NCBI GenBank assembly: GCA_043809265.1
Contig: JAZDDY010000062.1
Location: forward strand, 1-12,141
Source of the DNA: JAPLVS01 sp043809265
Lineage (GTDB): Archaea; Iainarchaeota; Iainarchaeia; Iainarchaeales; DTGL01
Direction of reading: 5' to 3'
DNA length: 12,141 nucleotides
Shown here: positions 6,395 to 12,141 of the stretch, piece by piece
Layout: every line of letters begins with the position of its first letter
Position numbering within the stretch: position 1 is the first letter of the stretch
Program-made: the position numbers and the translations under genes
Notes under the pieces: generated by a model
Databases searched by the model: none
Told to the model about the DNA's origin: nothing
What the model saw: only the letters and a program-made list of their open reading frames with translations

Positions 6395-6474
6395 GGGAAA
6401 ATGGGGAGACTGGAAGGAAAGCAATCCATATCCTTTTCGGTTTCCCGCGGGGGATGGAATCGTGGGTGAAATAG
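6391..6474 (+). pseudogene. Broken first copy of the kinase-family gene start
   Basis: An ATG overlaps the fibrillarin stop (ATGA) and opens a 27-codon frame. It reads MRENGETGRKAIHILFG, nearly the same as the start of the intact downstream gene (VGEIGRKAIHILFG), then runs into unrelated codons and TAG at 6472-6474. It looks like the old N-terminus left behind by a local duplication of non-triplet length. It may still be translated and feed ribosomes to the GTG start at 6462, which lies inside its end. Confidence 0.5.
6412..6440 (+). repeat. 29-bp direct repeat, copy 1
   Basis: This stretch is identical to 6474-6502, beginning GGAAGGAAAGCAATCC. The offset is 62 bp. Imperfect similarity continues a few codons upstream at the protein level (GETGRK versus GEIGRK). 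Confidence 0.95.
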
Positions 6475-7031
6475 GAAGGAAAGCAATCCATATCCTTTTC
6501 GGCTCGCTGTTCATAGTTAGCGCGGTAGGACTTGGCGGGGAATACACTTTTGCAATAACCTGCGCTGCCCTTATAGCCGGCATAATTGTTTCCAACCTTA
6601 TTGCGCACGGTCTTGAATTCCCTGTGTTTTCGCTTCTGGTTGAATTGTTCGAAAGGGAAAACGAACGGGAAATGCCGGGAAAAGGCGCAATAATGTTTTT
6701 TGCAGGCGCCGCACTCCTGATGTTTTTGGCCTTGTTTGTTTTCCAAAGCGAAAAAATCATCGCCCCTGCCCTTGCCCCGCTTGTTTTCGGTGACGGAATT
6801 GCGGCAATTGCCGGAAAAAGGTGGGGAAAGCACACGATAGCGAACGGAAAAACCGCAGAGGGCACGCTTGCCGGCTTTATCGCCTCCTGCCTTGCTCTGG
6901 CGCTGTTCCTGCCGTCCTGGACCGCGGTTATTGCGGTTTCGGCTGCCGCAATGGCCGCAGAATTGCTGCCTGTGGACGACAATTTTTCAATGCCGGTCGC
7001 CGCCGGGATTGTACTCTACATAATTTTTTAG
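6462..7031 (+). CDS. Dolichol/phytol-kinase-family (COG0170-type) membrane protein
   Basis: This 189-residue integral membrane protein has about six hydrophobic segments. It shows the motifs of the CTP-dependent polyprenol/phytol/dolichol kinase and CDP-diglyceride synthetase-like family: EIGRKAIHILFG at the start, EREMPGKGAIMFF at about 70-80, FGDGIAAIAGKRWGKHTI at about 109-126 followed by GKTAEGTLAGF, and ELLPVDDNFSMPVAAG near the end. It probably phosphorylates an isoprenoid alcohol for lipid or glycan-carrier recycling. The exact substrate cannot be told. I chose GTG 6462 because GGGGATGGA lies just upstream and the family motif starts three codons later. An in-frame start at 6354 would lie deep inside fibrillarin. 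The 5' end has been rebuilt by a short duplication (6412-6440 and 6474-6502). Confidence 0.85.
   Translation: MGEIGRKAIHILFGSLFIVSAVGLGGEYTFAITCAALIAGIIVSNLIAHGLEFPVFSLLVELFERENEREMPGKGAIMFFAGAALLMFLALFVFQSEKIIAPALAPLVFGDGIAAIAGKRWGKHTIANGKTAEGTLAGFIASCLALALFLPSWTAVIAVSAAAMAAELLPVDDNFSMPVAAGIVLYIIF
6474..6502 (+). repeat. 29-bp direct repeat, copy 2 (inside the intact gene)
   Basis: This is the second perfect copy of 6412-6440. It encodes GRKAIHILFG in the frame of the intact kinase-family gene, whereas copy 1 encodes the same peptide in the frame of the 6391 start. Confidence 0.95.
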
Positions 7032-7056
7032 TTCGCTTTCCGAATTCTTGCAAAAA

Positions 7057-7067
7057 CTTTTTAAATG
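7057..7067 (+). promoter_or_regulatory. TATA-like promoter of the nrdD operon
   Basis: CTTTTTAAATG predicts a transcript start near 7089 and a leader of about 30 bases. The leader holds an imperfect hairpin (GCACGA-TTTT-TCGCGC) and the GTGGGGG stretch before the TTG start at 7120. The position argues against the longer reading frame from 7048. Confidence 0.45.
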
Positions 7068-7119
7068 TTGGTTGAGTTATTCATTACGCACGATTTTTCG
7101 CGCAGAGAGTGGGGGCAAA

Positions 7120-9123
7120 TTGAAGAGATTTTTGGAGAAGGTCAAGAAGCACGACGGCCGCATTGCCCCGTTCCAGCGGGAAAAAATCGAGGAAGCTATT
7201 TTTAAGTCCGCAAAGGCAGTAGGCGGCAAGGACCGCGAAATCGCAAGGAAGCTCTCGGACCGCGTTGTTTACAGGCTGAAAAAAAAGTTCGGCACTAAAA
7301 TTCCCACGGTCGAGCAGGTTCAGGACGAAGTGGAAAAGGAACTGATTGAGAGCGGGCATGCCCAGACCGCAAAGGCTTTCATCCTTTACAGGGCGGAACG
7401 CAACAGGATAAGGGACACAAAGGCGTTTTTGGAAAAGGCTTCGAGCATAATAGACGAATATGTTTTGGAGAAATCATGGCGCGTGAAGGAAAACAGCAAC
7501 GCTTCCTATTCTTTGAGCGGATTGCAGGCGCACATTTCAGACTCGATTGTTTCGGAGTATGCGCTCAAATTCATTTATCCGCCGGAAATCGGGAAAATGC
7601 ACAAGAGCGCGGCATTCCACCTCCACGATTTGGGCGTTGGGACCTTTGCGGCTTATTGCGCCGGCTGGTCTTTGAGGCAGCTTTTAGAGGAAGGATTTAA
7701 CGGTGTTCCGGGAAGGATTGCAGCAAAGCCTGCAAAGCACTTCAATGCCGCATTGGGCCAAATGGTCAACTTTATGGGCACAATGCAGAACGAATGGGCC
7801 GGGGCGCAGGCATTTTCATCGTTCGACACATACCTTGCCCCGCTCGCCGCAAAAGACGGCCTGGATTATGACAGGGTGAAGCAGAGCCTGCAGGAATTCG
7901 TTTTCGCAATCAATGCAACCTCAAGATGGGGCAACCAGGTGCCGTTCACGAACATCACGCTTGACTGGACAGTGCCTGAGGACATGAAGGGAATGCCGGC
8001 CGTGTGGGGCGGCGGCGAACTTAAGGAAACTTACTCGGAATTCCAGGACGAAATGGACATGATAAACAAGGCATTCATCGAGGTAATGACAAAAGGCGAC
8101 ATGAACGGAAGAATATTCACGTTCCCTATCCCGACTTACAACATCACAAGGGATTTCGATTGGGACAGCGAGAACTCCAACCTTTTGTTCGAAATGACCG
8201 CAAAATACGGCACGCCGTATTTCCAGAACTTTGTCAACTCCAGCCTTAAGCCGCACGACGTGAGAAGCATGTGCTGCAGGCTCCAGCTCGATGTAAGGGA
8301 ATTGAAGCTTAAAACAGGCGGCCTGTTCGGTTCAGGGGAAAAAACCGGCTCGATAGGCGTTGTGACAATCAACATGCCGCAACTCGGCTACCTCTCAAAG
8401 GACGAAAACGATTTCTTTGAAAGGCTCGATTACCTGGCTTACCTTGCAAAGGAAGCGCTTGAAATCAAGAGGAAAGAAGTGGAAAAGAACCTGAAAGACG
8501 GCCTGTTGCCGTGGTCGAAAAGATATCTCGGAACATTCGACTTCCACTTTGCAACCATAGGCATCAACGGCATGAACGAATGCTGCCTGAATTTCCTCGG
8601 CGAAAACATCGCATCAAAGGAGGGCAGGAAATTTTCATTGAAAGTGCTGGATTTCATGCGCGGCAAGCTCAAGGACTTCCAGGAAGAAACGACAAACATT
8701 TACAACCTCGAGGCAACCCCGGCGGAAGGCACTTCATACAGGCTTGCAAGGATAGACAGGGATAACTATCCGGACATAATCACGTCAGGCACGAAAGAAG
8801 CGCCGTATTACACGAACTCGACTCAATTGCCCGTGGAATACACTGACGATATTTTTGATGCGCTCGAGCACCAGGACGAACTGCAGTGCAAGTACACTGG
8901 GGGAACAGTATTGCACGGGTTTTTGGGCGAAAGGATGAGTTCCGGGGAATCCTGCAAGAAACTCGTGAAAACAATAGCTTATAACTTCAAGCTCCCGTAC
9001 TTTACAATAACGCCGACCTTCAGCATCTGCCCTGTGCACGGCTACCTTTCAGGAAAGCATTATGCGTGCCCTGTCGAAACACAGGAAGGCAAAGAAAGCA
9101 AGGCAGCCGAGGTGAAACAATGA
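7120..9123 (+). CDS. nrdD: Anaerobic ribonucleotide reductase NrdD, large catalytic chain lacking the glycyl-radical loop
   Basis: Class III reductase reduces ribonucleotides to deoxyribonucleotides using a glycyl radical. In this 667-residue chain, residues about 7-100 form an ATP-cone (KKHDGRIAPFQREKIEEAIF), the allosteric site. The catalytic barrel includes HLHDLG and YCAGWSL (C180), QVPFTNITLDW, RSMCCRLQLD (C385/386), GINGMNECCLNF and TPTFSICPVHGY. C180 and C385/386 are candidates for the active-site Cys pair. The C-terminal zinc module is only half present: C637-x2-H640 and C650, then a 15-residue Gln/Glu/Lys-rich tail and TGA. The expected RVxGY glycyl-radical loop is absent and lies in the next gene. 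I chose TTG 7120 because GTGGGGG precedes it and no in-frame ATG exists near the family start. Confidence 0.93.
   Translation: MKRFLEKVKKHDGRIAPFQREKIEEAIFKSAKAVGGKDREIARKLSDRVVYRLKKKFGTKIPTVEQVQDEVEKELIESGHAQTAKAFILYRAERNRIRDTKAFLEKASSIIDEYVLEKSWRVKENSNASYSLSGLQAHISDSIVSEYALKFIYPPEIGKMHKSAAFHLHDLGVGTFAAYCAGWSLRQLLEEGFNGVPGRIAAKPAKHFNAALGQMVNFMGTMQNEWAGAQAFSSFDTYLAPLAAKDGLDYDRVKQSLQEFVFAINATSRWGNQVPFTNITLDWTVPEDMKGMPAVWGGGELKETYSEFQDEMDMINKAFIEVMTKGDMNGRIFTFPIPTYNITRDFDWDSENSNLLFEMTAKYGTPYFQNFVNSSLKPHDVRSMCCRLQLDVRELKLKTGGLFGSGEKTGSIGVVTINMPQLGYLSKDENDFFERLDYLAYLAKEALEIKRKEVEKNLKDGLLPWSKRYLGTFDFHFATIGINGMNECCLNFLGENIASKEGRKFSLKVLDFMRGKLKDFQEETTNIYNLEATPAEGTSYRLARIDRDNYPDIITSGTKEAPYYTNSTQLPVEYTDDIFDALEHQDELQCKYTGGTVLHGFLGERMSSGESCKKLVKTIAYNFKLPYFTITPTFSICPVHGYLSGKHYACPVETQEGKESKAAEVKQ
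9109..9122 (+). promoter_or_regulatory. Shine-Dalgarno and ATGA start of the glycyl-radical gene
   Basis: GAGGTGA at 9109-9115 matches the archaeal Shine-Dalgarno consensus (GGAGGTGA) at seven bases in a row and sits 4 bases before ATG 9120. The ATG overlaps the nrdD stop as ATGA. The signal decides that the small downstream frame is an independent start. Confidence 0.75.
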
Positions 9124-9293
9124 CAAAATGCGGAAAAAACACCGAAGTTTATTCAAGGGTCGTAGGCTATTACAGGCCTATCCAGCAATGGAATATAGGC
9201 AAGGCCCAGGAATTCGAGGACAGGAAAACTTTTTCGGAAAAAAAAGCCCTTGACAGGGAAGAAGACTGCAAAATAAAGGCAAAAGCGAAATAA
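9120..9293 (+). CDS. Separate glycyl-radical subunit of class III RNR
   Basis: This 57-residue protein carries what is normally the extreme C-terminus of NrdD: KCGKNTEVYSRVVGYYRPIQ, then QWNIGKAQEFEDRKTF. Gly16 in RVVGYY is the expected radical-bearing glycine. C4 in KCG is the expected last Cys of the zinc site whose other ligands (C637, H640, C650) lie in the preceding protein, so the two chains probably rebuild one zinc module. A Lys/Glu-rich tail with C50 follows, longer than the usual NrdD end as I know it. It starts in the -1 frame relative to nrdD, in an ATGA overlap behind a strong Shine-Dalgarno sequence, so it should be made in step with nrdD. A -1 frameshift product or a single missing base are the alternatives. 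I judge true gene fission the likeliest. Confidence 0.85.
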   Translation: MTKCGKNTEVYSRVVGYYRPIQQWNIGKAQEFEDRKTFSEKKALDREEDCKIKAKAK

Positions 9294-9319
9294 CCGCCTG
9301 CCTGAATTTGGTGCATTGG

Positions 9320-10012
9320 ATGATTTTCAGGGGATTGCAAAAAACAACTCTCATCGATTACCCCTCGCACATCGCCTCGACGCTTTTTGTGGACAAATGC
9401 AATTTCAGGTGCGGCTTCTGCCAGAACCCCTCGCTTGTCCTGGAAAAGGAAACAAGGGAGATTCCTGAAAAGGAAGCCCTCGAATTCCTGAAAAACAGGA
9501 AAAAATACCTGGAGGGGGTGTGCATTTCTGGGGGCGAGCCCACAGTCCACGGCGGATTGAAATTCTTCATCACCCAGGTGAAAGAGCTCGGGTTGAAGGT
9601 AAAATTGGACACGAATGGCACGAACCCCTCGCTGTTGCGCGAACTCATAAATGAAAAAATGGTCGATTACGTCGCAATGGATATCAAAGGCCCGCTGGAA
9701 AGATATGATGCCATAGCAAACGTGCGCGTGGACATCGAAGCGGTAAAGGAAAGCATCGAACTGCTCAAGGAAGGGAAAGTGGATTACGAGTTCAGGACAA
9801 CTGTTGTGCCCACCATCATCTGCCTTGACGACATAGAAAAAATAGGCCTGCTTGTGGAAGGCGCGAGGTTTTTCGCATTACAGCAGTTCGTGAACGAAGT
9901 CCCGTTAGTGGACGACAAATTCCGCGAAATACAGTCCTATCCGGTTGAAGTCCTCCAAGGCATGGCAAAAATCCTCGAAAAATACGTCAAGAGAGTCGAA
10001 GTAAGGGAATAA
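9320..10012 (+). CDS. nrdG: Anaerobic RNR-activating radical SAM protein
   Basis: This activase uses S-adenosylmethionine and a [4Fe-4S] cluster to draw a hydrogen from the NrdD glycine. The 230-residue chain opens with MIFRGLQKTTLIDYP, typical of archaeal NrdG/PflA-like activases. The cluster motif is C27-x3-C31-x2-C34 (CNFRCGFCQNP). SAM-binding ISGGEPTVHGGL lies at about 69-80, LDTNG at 96-100 and YVAMDIKGP at about 117-124. It follows the glycyl-radical gene by 26 bp in the same operon, as activases usually follow nrdD. I chose ATG 9320 with GGTG upstream; TTG 9308 would add four residues. Its substrate here would be the glycine on the small separate protein, probably docked on the large chain. 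Confidence 0.92.
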   Translation: MIFRGLQKTTLIDYPSHIASTLFVDKCNFRCGFCQNPSLVLEKETREIPEKEALEFLKNRKKYLEGVCISGGEPTVHGGLKFFITQVKELGLKVKLDTNGTNPSLLRELINEKMVDYVAMDIKGPLERYDAIANVRVDIEAVKESIELLKEGKVDYEFRTTVVPTIICLDDIEKIGLLVEGARFFALQQFVNEVPLVDDKFREIQSYPVEVLQGMAKILEKYVKRVEVRE

Positions 10013-10019
10013 AAAAACA

Positions 10020-10063
10020 GGAAAGAAAAAATAAAAAAAGAGAAATGGCAATTAAGCCATTTC
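10020..10063 (-). terminator. Hairpin and T-tract terminator of the lipoprotein operon
   Basis: GAAATGGC (10042-10049) pairs perfectly with GCCATTTC (10056-10063) around loop AATTAA. On the minus strand the hairpin is followed by a long T-rich run (complement of 10020-10041). The lipoprotein stop codon lies in the loop, so the stem covers the last codons. It also separates this operon from the convergent nrdG. Confidence 0.7.
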
Positions 10064-10267
10064 CCCGATTACTACTTCCTGGTCAGGGTCGATGAGGCCG
10101 TTGTTGAACTCGTCGACAGCCTGGTTTTGCTCTTGTTCCGAAAGCTGCGGTGTTGCGGTTGCAGCAGGCGTTGGTGTCTGTTCACCAGGCCCCGCAGGCT
10201 GCTGTGTGCATCCCGCAAGGAATGCGAACACCAAAAGCAATCCTGCAATTATTGCGAATGATTTCAT
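10052..10267 (-). CDS. Small lipoprotein
   Basis: This 71-residue protein has a signal peptide ending in a lipobox (AFLAGC, C20), so it is probably lipid-anchored to the outer face of the membrane. After the Cys comes a Pro/Thr-rich stretch (TPTPAATATP), then a short acidic tail ending GLIDPDQEVVIGEMA. The Pro/Thr linker resembles the one in the upstream secreted protein, and the ATG overlaps that gene's stop (ATGA), with GGGAGGGG six bases before it. The two are therefore translated together and may work together at the surface. No enzyme motif is seen and I do not recognise a named family. Confidence 0.82.
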   Translation of the reverse strand: MKSFAIIAGLLLVFAFLAGCTQQPAGPGEQTPTPAATATPQLSEQEQNQAVDEFNNGLIDPDQEVVIGEMA

Positions 10268-11367
10268 GCATTTCCCCTCCCGCCTTGGTTTCCGACATTG
10301 CCTGTCAGCGGGCCCTGCCTGTTCTCATTCCTGTTTTCAATCCTGTCCTTTACGCGGTCCGCTATGTTCTGGAACCTCGGGTCGTTCTTTATCTTTTCAA
10401 CCCTTGTCTCAAGCCTGTTCACGCGCCTTTCAAGGAACTGCTTTTTGGCTTCCAGCGCCTTGGCCTGCCCGAAAACGCGCTTTTTTGCGTTGGCTTCTTT
10501 AAGCCACTGGAATGCCTTTCCTTTTGGAGCCGGCCCGAGCCCTTTAAGGTAGCCTTTTATCTGGGCTTTGGCTTCAGCGAGGGTCATTTCCCCGCTTCTG
10601 ACTTTTGCCACCAATCCTGCCTGGCTTTCTTCAATTTTTGCAAAGAAACCTTCTAGCCTTTGGGCGTTGAATTCCTTTGCAAGGCCGGCTATTTCCTGGT
10701 TCAGTGCCTCGATTTCTGTTTTGTCTATTGCCTTGAGCGCTTCGGCAAGGCCGTTCCTGTCCTCGCCCTGCAGCAAGTCCCTCACTGCGTCCCTGAATTG
10801 CTTCGCAAGGCTTCTCGCGTCGTTTTTCAGGTCAACGAAAGCATTTACTGTGCCCTCGCCGACGCCGTCGGCCTTTACTGTTTCATATTCCGCCCTTACC
10901 TCGTCCTTCAATGACTGCATTTCAGCAAGGGTTTCTTCAAGGGCATTTACGTCCTTTTCAGGGTATGTTCCCCGGATAAAGCCGATTATTGCCTCGCCTT
11001 CAAGCGTTCCCTTCAGGACGGCTTTTTCAAGCTGCAAAAGCCTTATCTGGGCCCCGATGCCGCTGTCCATCGCCATTATTTCATTCTGTGTTTCCATGTC
11101 CACGATTTGATCGCCTGTTTCAGGGTCTGTTTCTGTTTCGCCTTCAGGCGTCGGAGTGACAGTCGGCGTTTCCTCCGGAGTCGGAGTCGGCGTGACCGTG
11201 ATATTTGTGTCCGGTGTTGCTGTCGGAGTCTCTTCCGGCGTCACGGTCGGGGTAATTTCAGGTGTGGCGGTCGGCGTCGGTGTTGCATTTTCGTCTTCCG
11301 CAAACACTGCCGGCAAAATCAGCGCCGCCAGCAGCACAAGCAGAAGGACAGAATATTGTTTTTTCAT
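10264..11367 (-). CDS. Secreted Pro/Thr-rich coiled-coil protein
   Basis: This 367-residue protein is not recognised as a named family. Residues 1-23 are a signal peptide (cleavage likely after AVFA). Residues 28-80 form a Thr-Pro repeat linker (TPTPTATPEITPTVTPEE and similar), a likely flexible or glycosylated spacer. From about 95 to 345 it is almost all charged helix with coiled-coil character (QLEKAVLKG, LEETLAEMQSLKDEV, LERRVNRLETRVEKIKND). The end is Asn/Gly/Arg-rich (NRNENRQGPLTGNVGNQGG). No C-terminal anchor is visible, so it may be released or bind the lipoprotein encoded next. ATG 11367 is preferred because GGAGGA sits 6 bases upstream; TTG 11373 is possible. Its upstream region carries a TATA-like box and phased GCGGAA boxes. 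Confidence 0.85.
   Translation of the reverse strand: MKKQYSVLLLVLLAALILPAVFAEDENATPTPTATPEITPTVTPEETPTATPDTNITVTPTPTPEETPTVTPTPEGETETDPETGDQIVDMETQNEIMAMDSGIGAQIRLLQLEKAVLKGTLEGEAIIGFIRGTYPEKDVNALEETLAEMQSLKDEVRAEYETVKADGVGEGTVNAFVDLKNDARSLAKQFRDAVRDLLQGEDRNGLAEALKAIDKTEIEALNQEIAGLAKEFNAQRLEGFFAKIEESQAGLVAKVRSGEMTLAEAKAQIKGYLKGLGPAPKGKAFQWLKEANAKKRVFGQAKALEAKKQFLERRVNRLETRVEKIKNDPRFQNIADRVKDRIENRNENRQGPLTGNVGNQGGRGNA
11140..11290 (-). repeat. Low-complexity Thr-Pro codon repeats
   Basis: The linker of the secreted protein is encoded by imperfect short repeats of ACTCCGAC/ACCCCGACG type on the minus strand (seen as GTCGGAGTCGG on the plus strand). Such tracts can change length by slippage, so the linker may vary between strains. 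Confidence 0.7.
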
Positions 11368-11408
11368 TTCCAATCCTCCTTCAACTTTGGTTTGTTGGAA
11401 GTATTACA

Positions 11409-11467
11409 GCGGAACGCTTAATTAGGTTTTTGCGGAAAACAGCGGAACAAGGCGGAACACGCAGGAA
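11409..11467 (-). promoter_or_regulatory. Phased GCGGAA boxes around the TATA-like element
   Basis: GCGGAA (TTCCGC on the coding strand) occurs at 11409, 11432, 11442 and 11452. The last three are spaced exactly 10 bp apart, and a degenerate fifth (CAGGAA, 11462) keeps the phase. The coding-strand TATA-like TAATTAA (11424-11418) lies between the first box and the other three. The predicted transcript start is near 11395. The arrangement suggests a multi-site operator on one face of the helix controlling the secreted-protein/lipoprotein operon. It is inferred from pattern alone. Confidence 0.5.
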
Positions 11468-12141
11468 TTACCGCTTTTCCTGCAAAAAAAGCATGTTTGA
11501 CATGCCCTTCCCTTCTTTCCTCAAATATCCCTTTTTCACGAGCGCTTCAACATTCCTGGAAACAGAGGATTTGGGAATGCCGAGCTCTTCTTCCACTTTT
11601 TTCTTGGAAACAATGAATTTGTTTTTTTCAACTTTTTCAAGTATCGCAAGATGCCTTTCTGTCAAAGAGGCTTTTTCTTTTTCAGAAAGCCCTTTCGGCT
11701 TAACCGGTTTTCCGATCGGTTCCGAGCTTTTCTTTTTATAAATAAAAATCAAATAGCCCGCCGCAATAAAGAGCGCAAACAAAATGAGCACATATCCCCC
11801 CCAAGGAATCAAGGGCTCTGCCCTAGCCGCCTCAATGGAATACTGTATTTTCAGGGAAAAAGGCGCGTTGCTTCCGACGCCTTTCACGGCAATCCTGTCG
11901 TTTTCGGTTTCAATGCGGACCGAAGGGCCCTTGATGTAATTTATCGAAGCGCCCTCAGGCAAAATTATTGAAAAAACAAAATCAGAGAACTGTTCGTTCA
12001 AGTCAATGGAAAAAAGCCAGTATTTGCCTTCCTTGGAAGTGAACTCATGGCTCTGACCAGCCGCGAGCGCCGGATGGTTTGTGGTGCCCGAAATGGCTGT
12101 AATGCCGTCTGTCCCGATGTCGGCCTGTATGTCCGCATAAT
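11468..12141 (-). CDS. Membrane-anchored winged-helix regulator (N-terminus outside window)
   Basis: The frame is open to the window edge, so 224 residues of the C-terminal part are seen. An exported beta-rich domain (for example HEFTSKEGKYWLFSIDLNEQ and IILPEGASINYIKGPSVRIE) precedes one transmembrane helix (GGYVLILFALFIAAGYLIFIY) and then a basic Lys/Pro linker. A cytoplasmic winged helix-turn-helix ends the protein (LTERHLAILEKVEKNKFIVS, then VEEELGIPKSSVSRNVEALVKKGYL). This is the layout of archaeal membrane-associated transcription regulators (COG2512-like): an outside sensor domain with a tethered DNA-binding domain. The gene lies about 100 bp upstream of, and on the same strand as, the secreted coiled-coil gene, with the GCGGAA boxes in between, which makes that operon its natural candidate target. 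The TTG at 12001 is not the start, because coding continues upstream. Confidence 0.85.
   Translation of the reverse strand, partial: YADIQADIGTDGITAISGTTNHPALAAGQSHEFTSKEGKYWLFSIDLNEQFSDFVFSIILPEGASINYIKGPSVRIETENDRIAVKGVGSNAPFSLKIQYSIEAARAEPLIPWGGYVLILFALFIAAGYLIFIYKKKSSEPIGKPVKPKGLSEKEKASLTERHLAILEKVEKNKFIVSKKKVEEELGIPKSSVSRNVEALVKKGYLRKEGKGMSNMLFLQEKR

Noticed and set aside
6239..6982. Long minus-strand frame opposite fibrillarin and the kinase-family gene
   Set aside because: It is antisense to two genes with clear family motifs and has no recognisable domain, only low-complexity Ala/Ile/Pro.
7048..7119. Longer nrdD start at 7048
   Set aside because: It is a TTG lying upstream of and overlapping the TATA-like box, and it adds residues unlike the family; TTG 7120 has the better ribosome signal.
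10568..11110. 180-codon plus-strand frame opposite the coiled-coil gene
   Set aside because: It is Ser/Ala-rich antisense of helical coding sequence, with no start signal or domain.
11140..11290. Repeat tract considered as a CRISPR-like array
   Set aside because: The units are short, irregular and in frame within a Thr-Pro coding linker, with no spacers.

Overview
This window looks like an archaeal chromosome segment, probably from a small-genome (DPANN-like) lineage, although I cannot fix the phylum by eye. The archaeal assignment rests on Nop5 and fibrillarin (the archaeal/eukaryotic C/D-box RNA methylation proteins), an archaeal/eukaryotic-type alpha2 glycyl-tRNA synthetase, a tRNA-Thr with a U discriminator and no encoded CCA, TATA-like boxes placed for leaderless or short-leader transcripts, and secreted or lipobox proteins with short leaders. 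Genes are densely packed, with several 4-base ATGA overlaps.

Layout. 1-1303: the tail of a Cys-rich membrane protein, then a free-standing AT-rich LAGLIDADG-type homing endonuclease gene directly behind a tRNA-Thr(CGT) gene. 1333-3700: glyS and nop5, divergent around one shared AT-rich promoter element. 3715-4797: a protein with two helix-turn-helix-like segments and a 65-residue basic-tailed protein, both unrecognised. 4973-5689: a secreted matrixin-like metalloprotease. 5732-7031: fibrillarin, then a dolichol/phytol-kinase-family membrane protein whose 5' end carries a 29-bp direct repeat at a 62-bp offset. 7120-10012: the class III (anaerobic) ribonucleotide reductase operon. 10052-12141: a membrane-anchored winged-helix regulator, a secreted Pro/Thr-rich coiled-coil protein and a small lipoprotein, all on the minus strand.

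The most striking observation is in the ribonucleotide reductase operon. The catalytic NrdD chain stops inside its C-terminal zinc-binding module. The glycyl-radical loop (RVVGYYRP) is encoded by a separate 57-codon gene that starts in an ATGA overlap, in the -1 frame, behind a near-perfect Shine-Dalgarno sequence. It is followed by the radical-SAM activase. This reads as a two-polypeptide class III reductase in which the radical-carrying piece is its own small protein.

Other points of interest are a Nop5 with no room for the N-terminal fibrillarin-docking domain although fibrillarin is encoded 2 kb away, an array of GCGGAA boxes at exact 10-bp spacing upstream of the secreted coiled-coil gene and just downstream of a membrane-bound regulator gene, and the endonuclease-tRNA junction. 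The glyS, nop5, fibrillarin and RNR genes cover translation, RNA modification and anaerobic dNTP supply. The last three genes look like an envelope-sensing or surface cassette.
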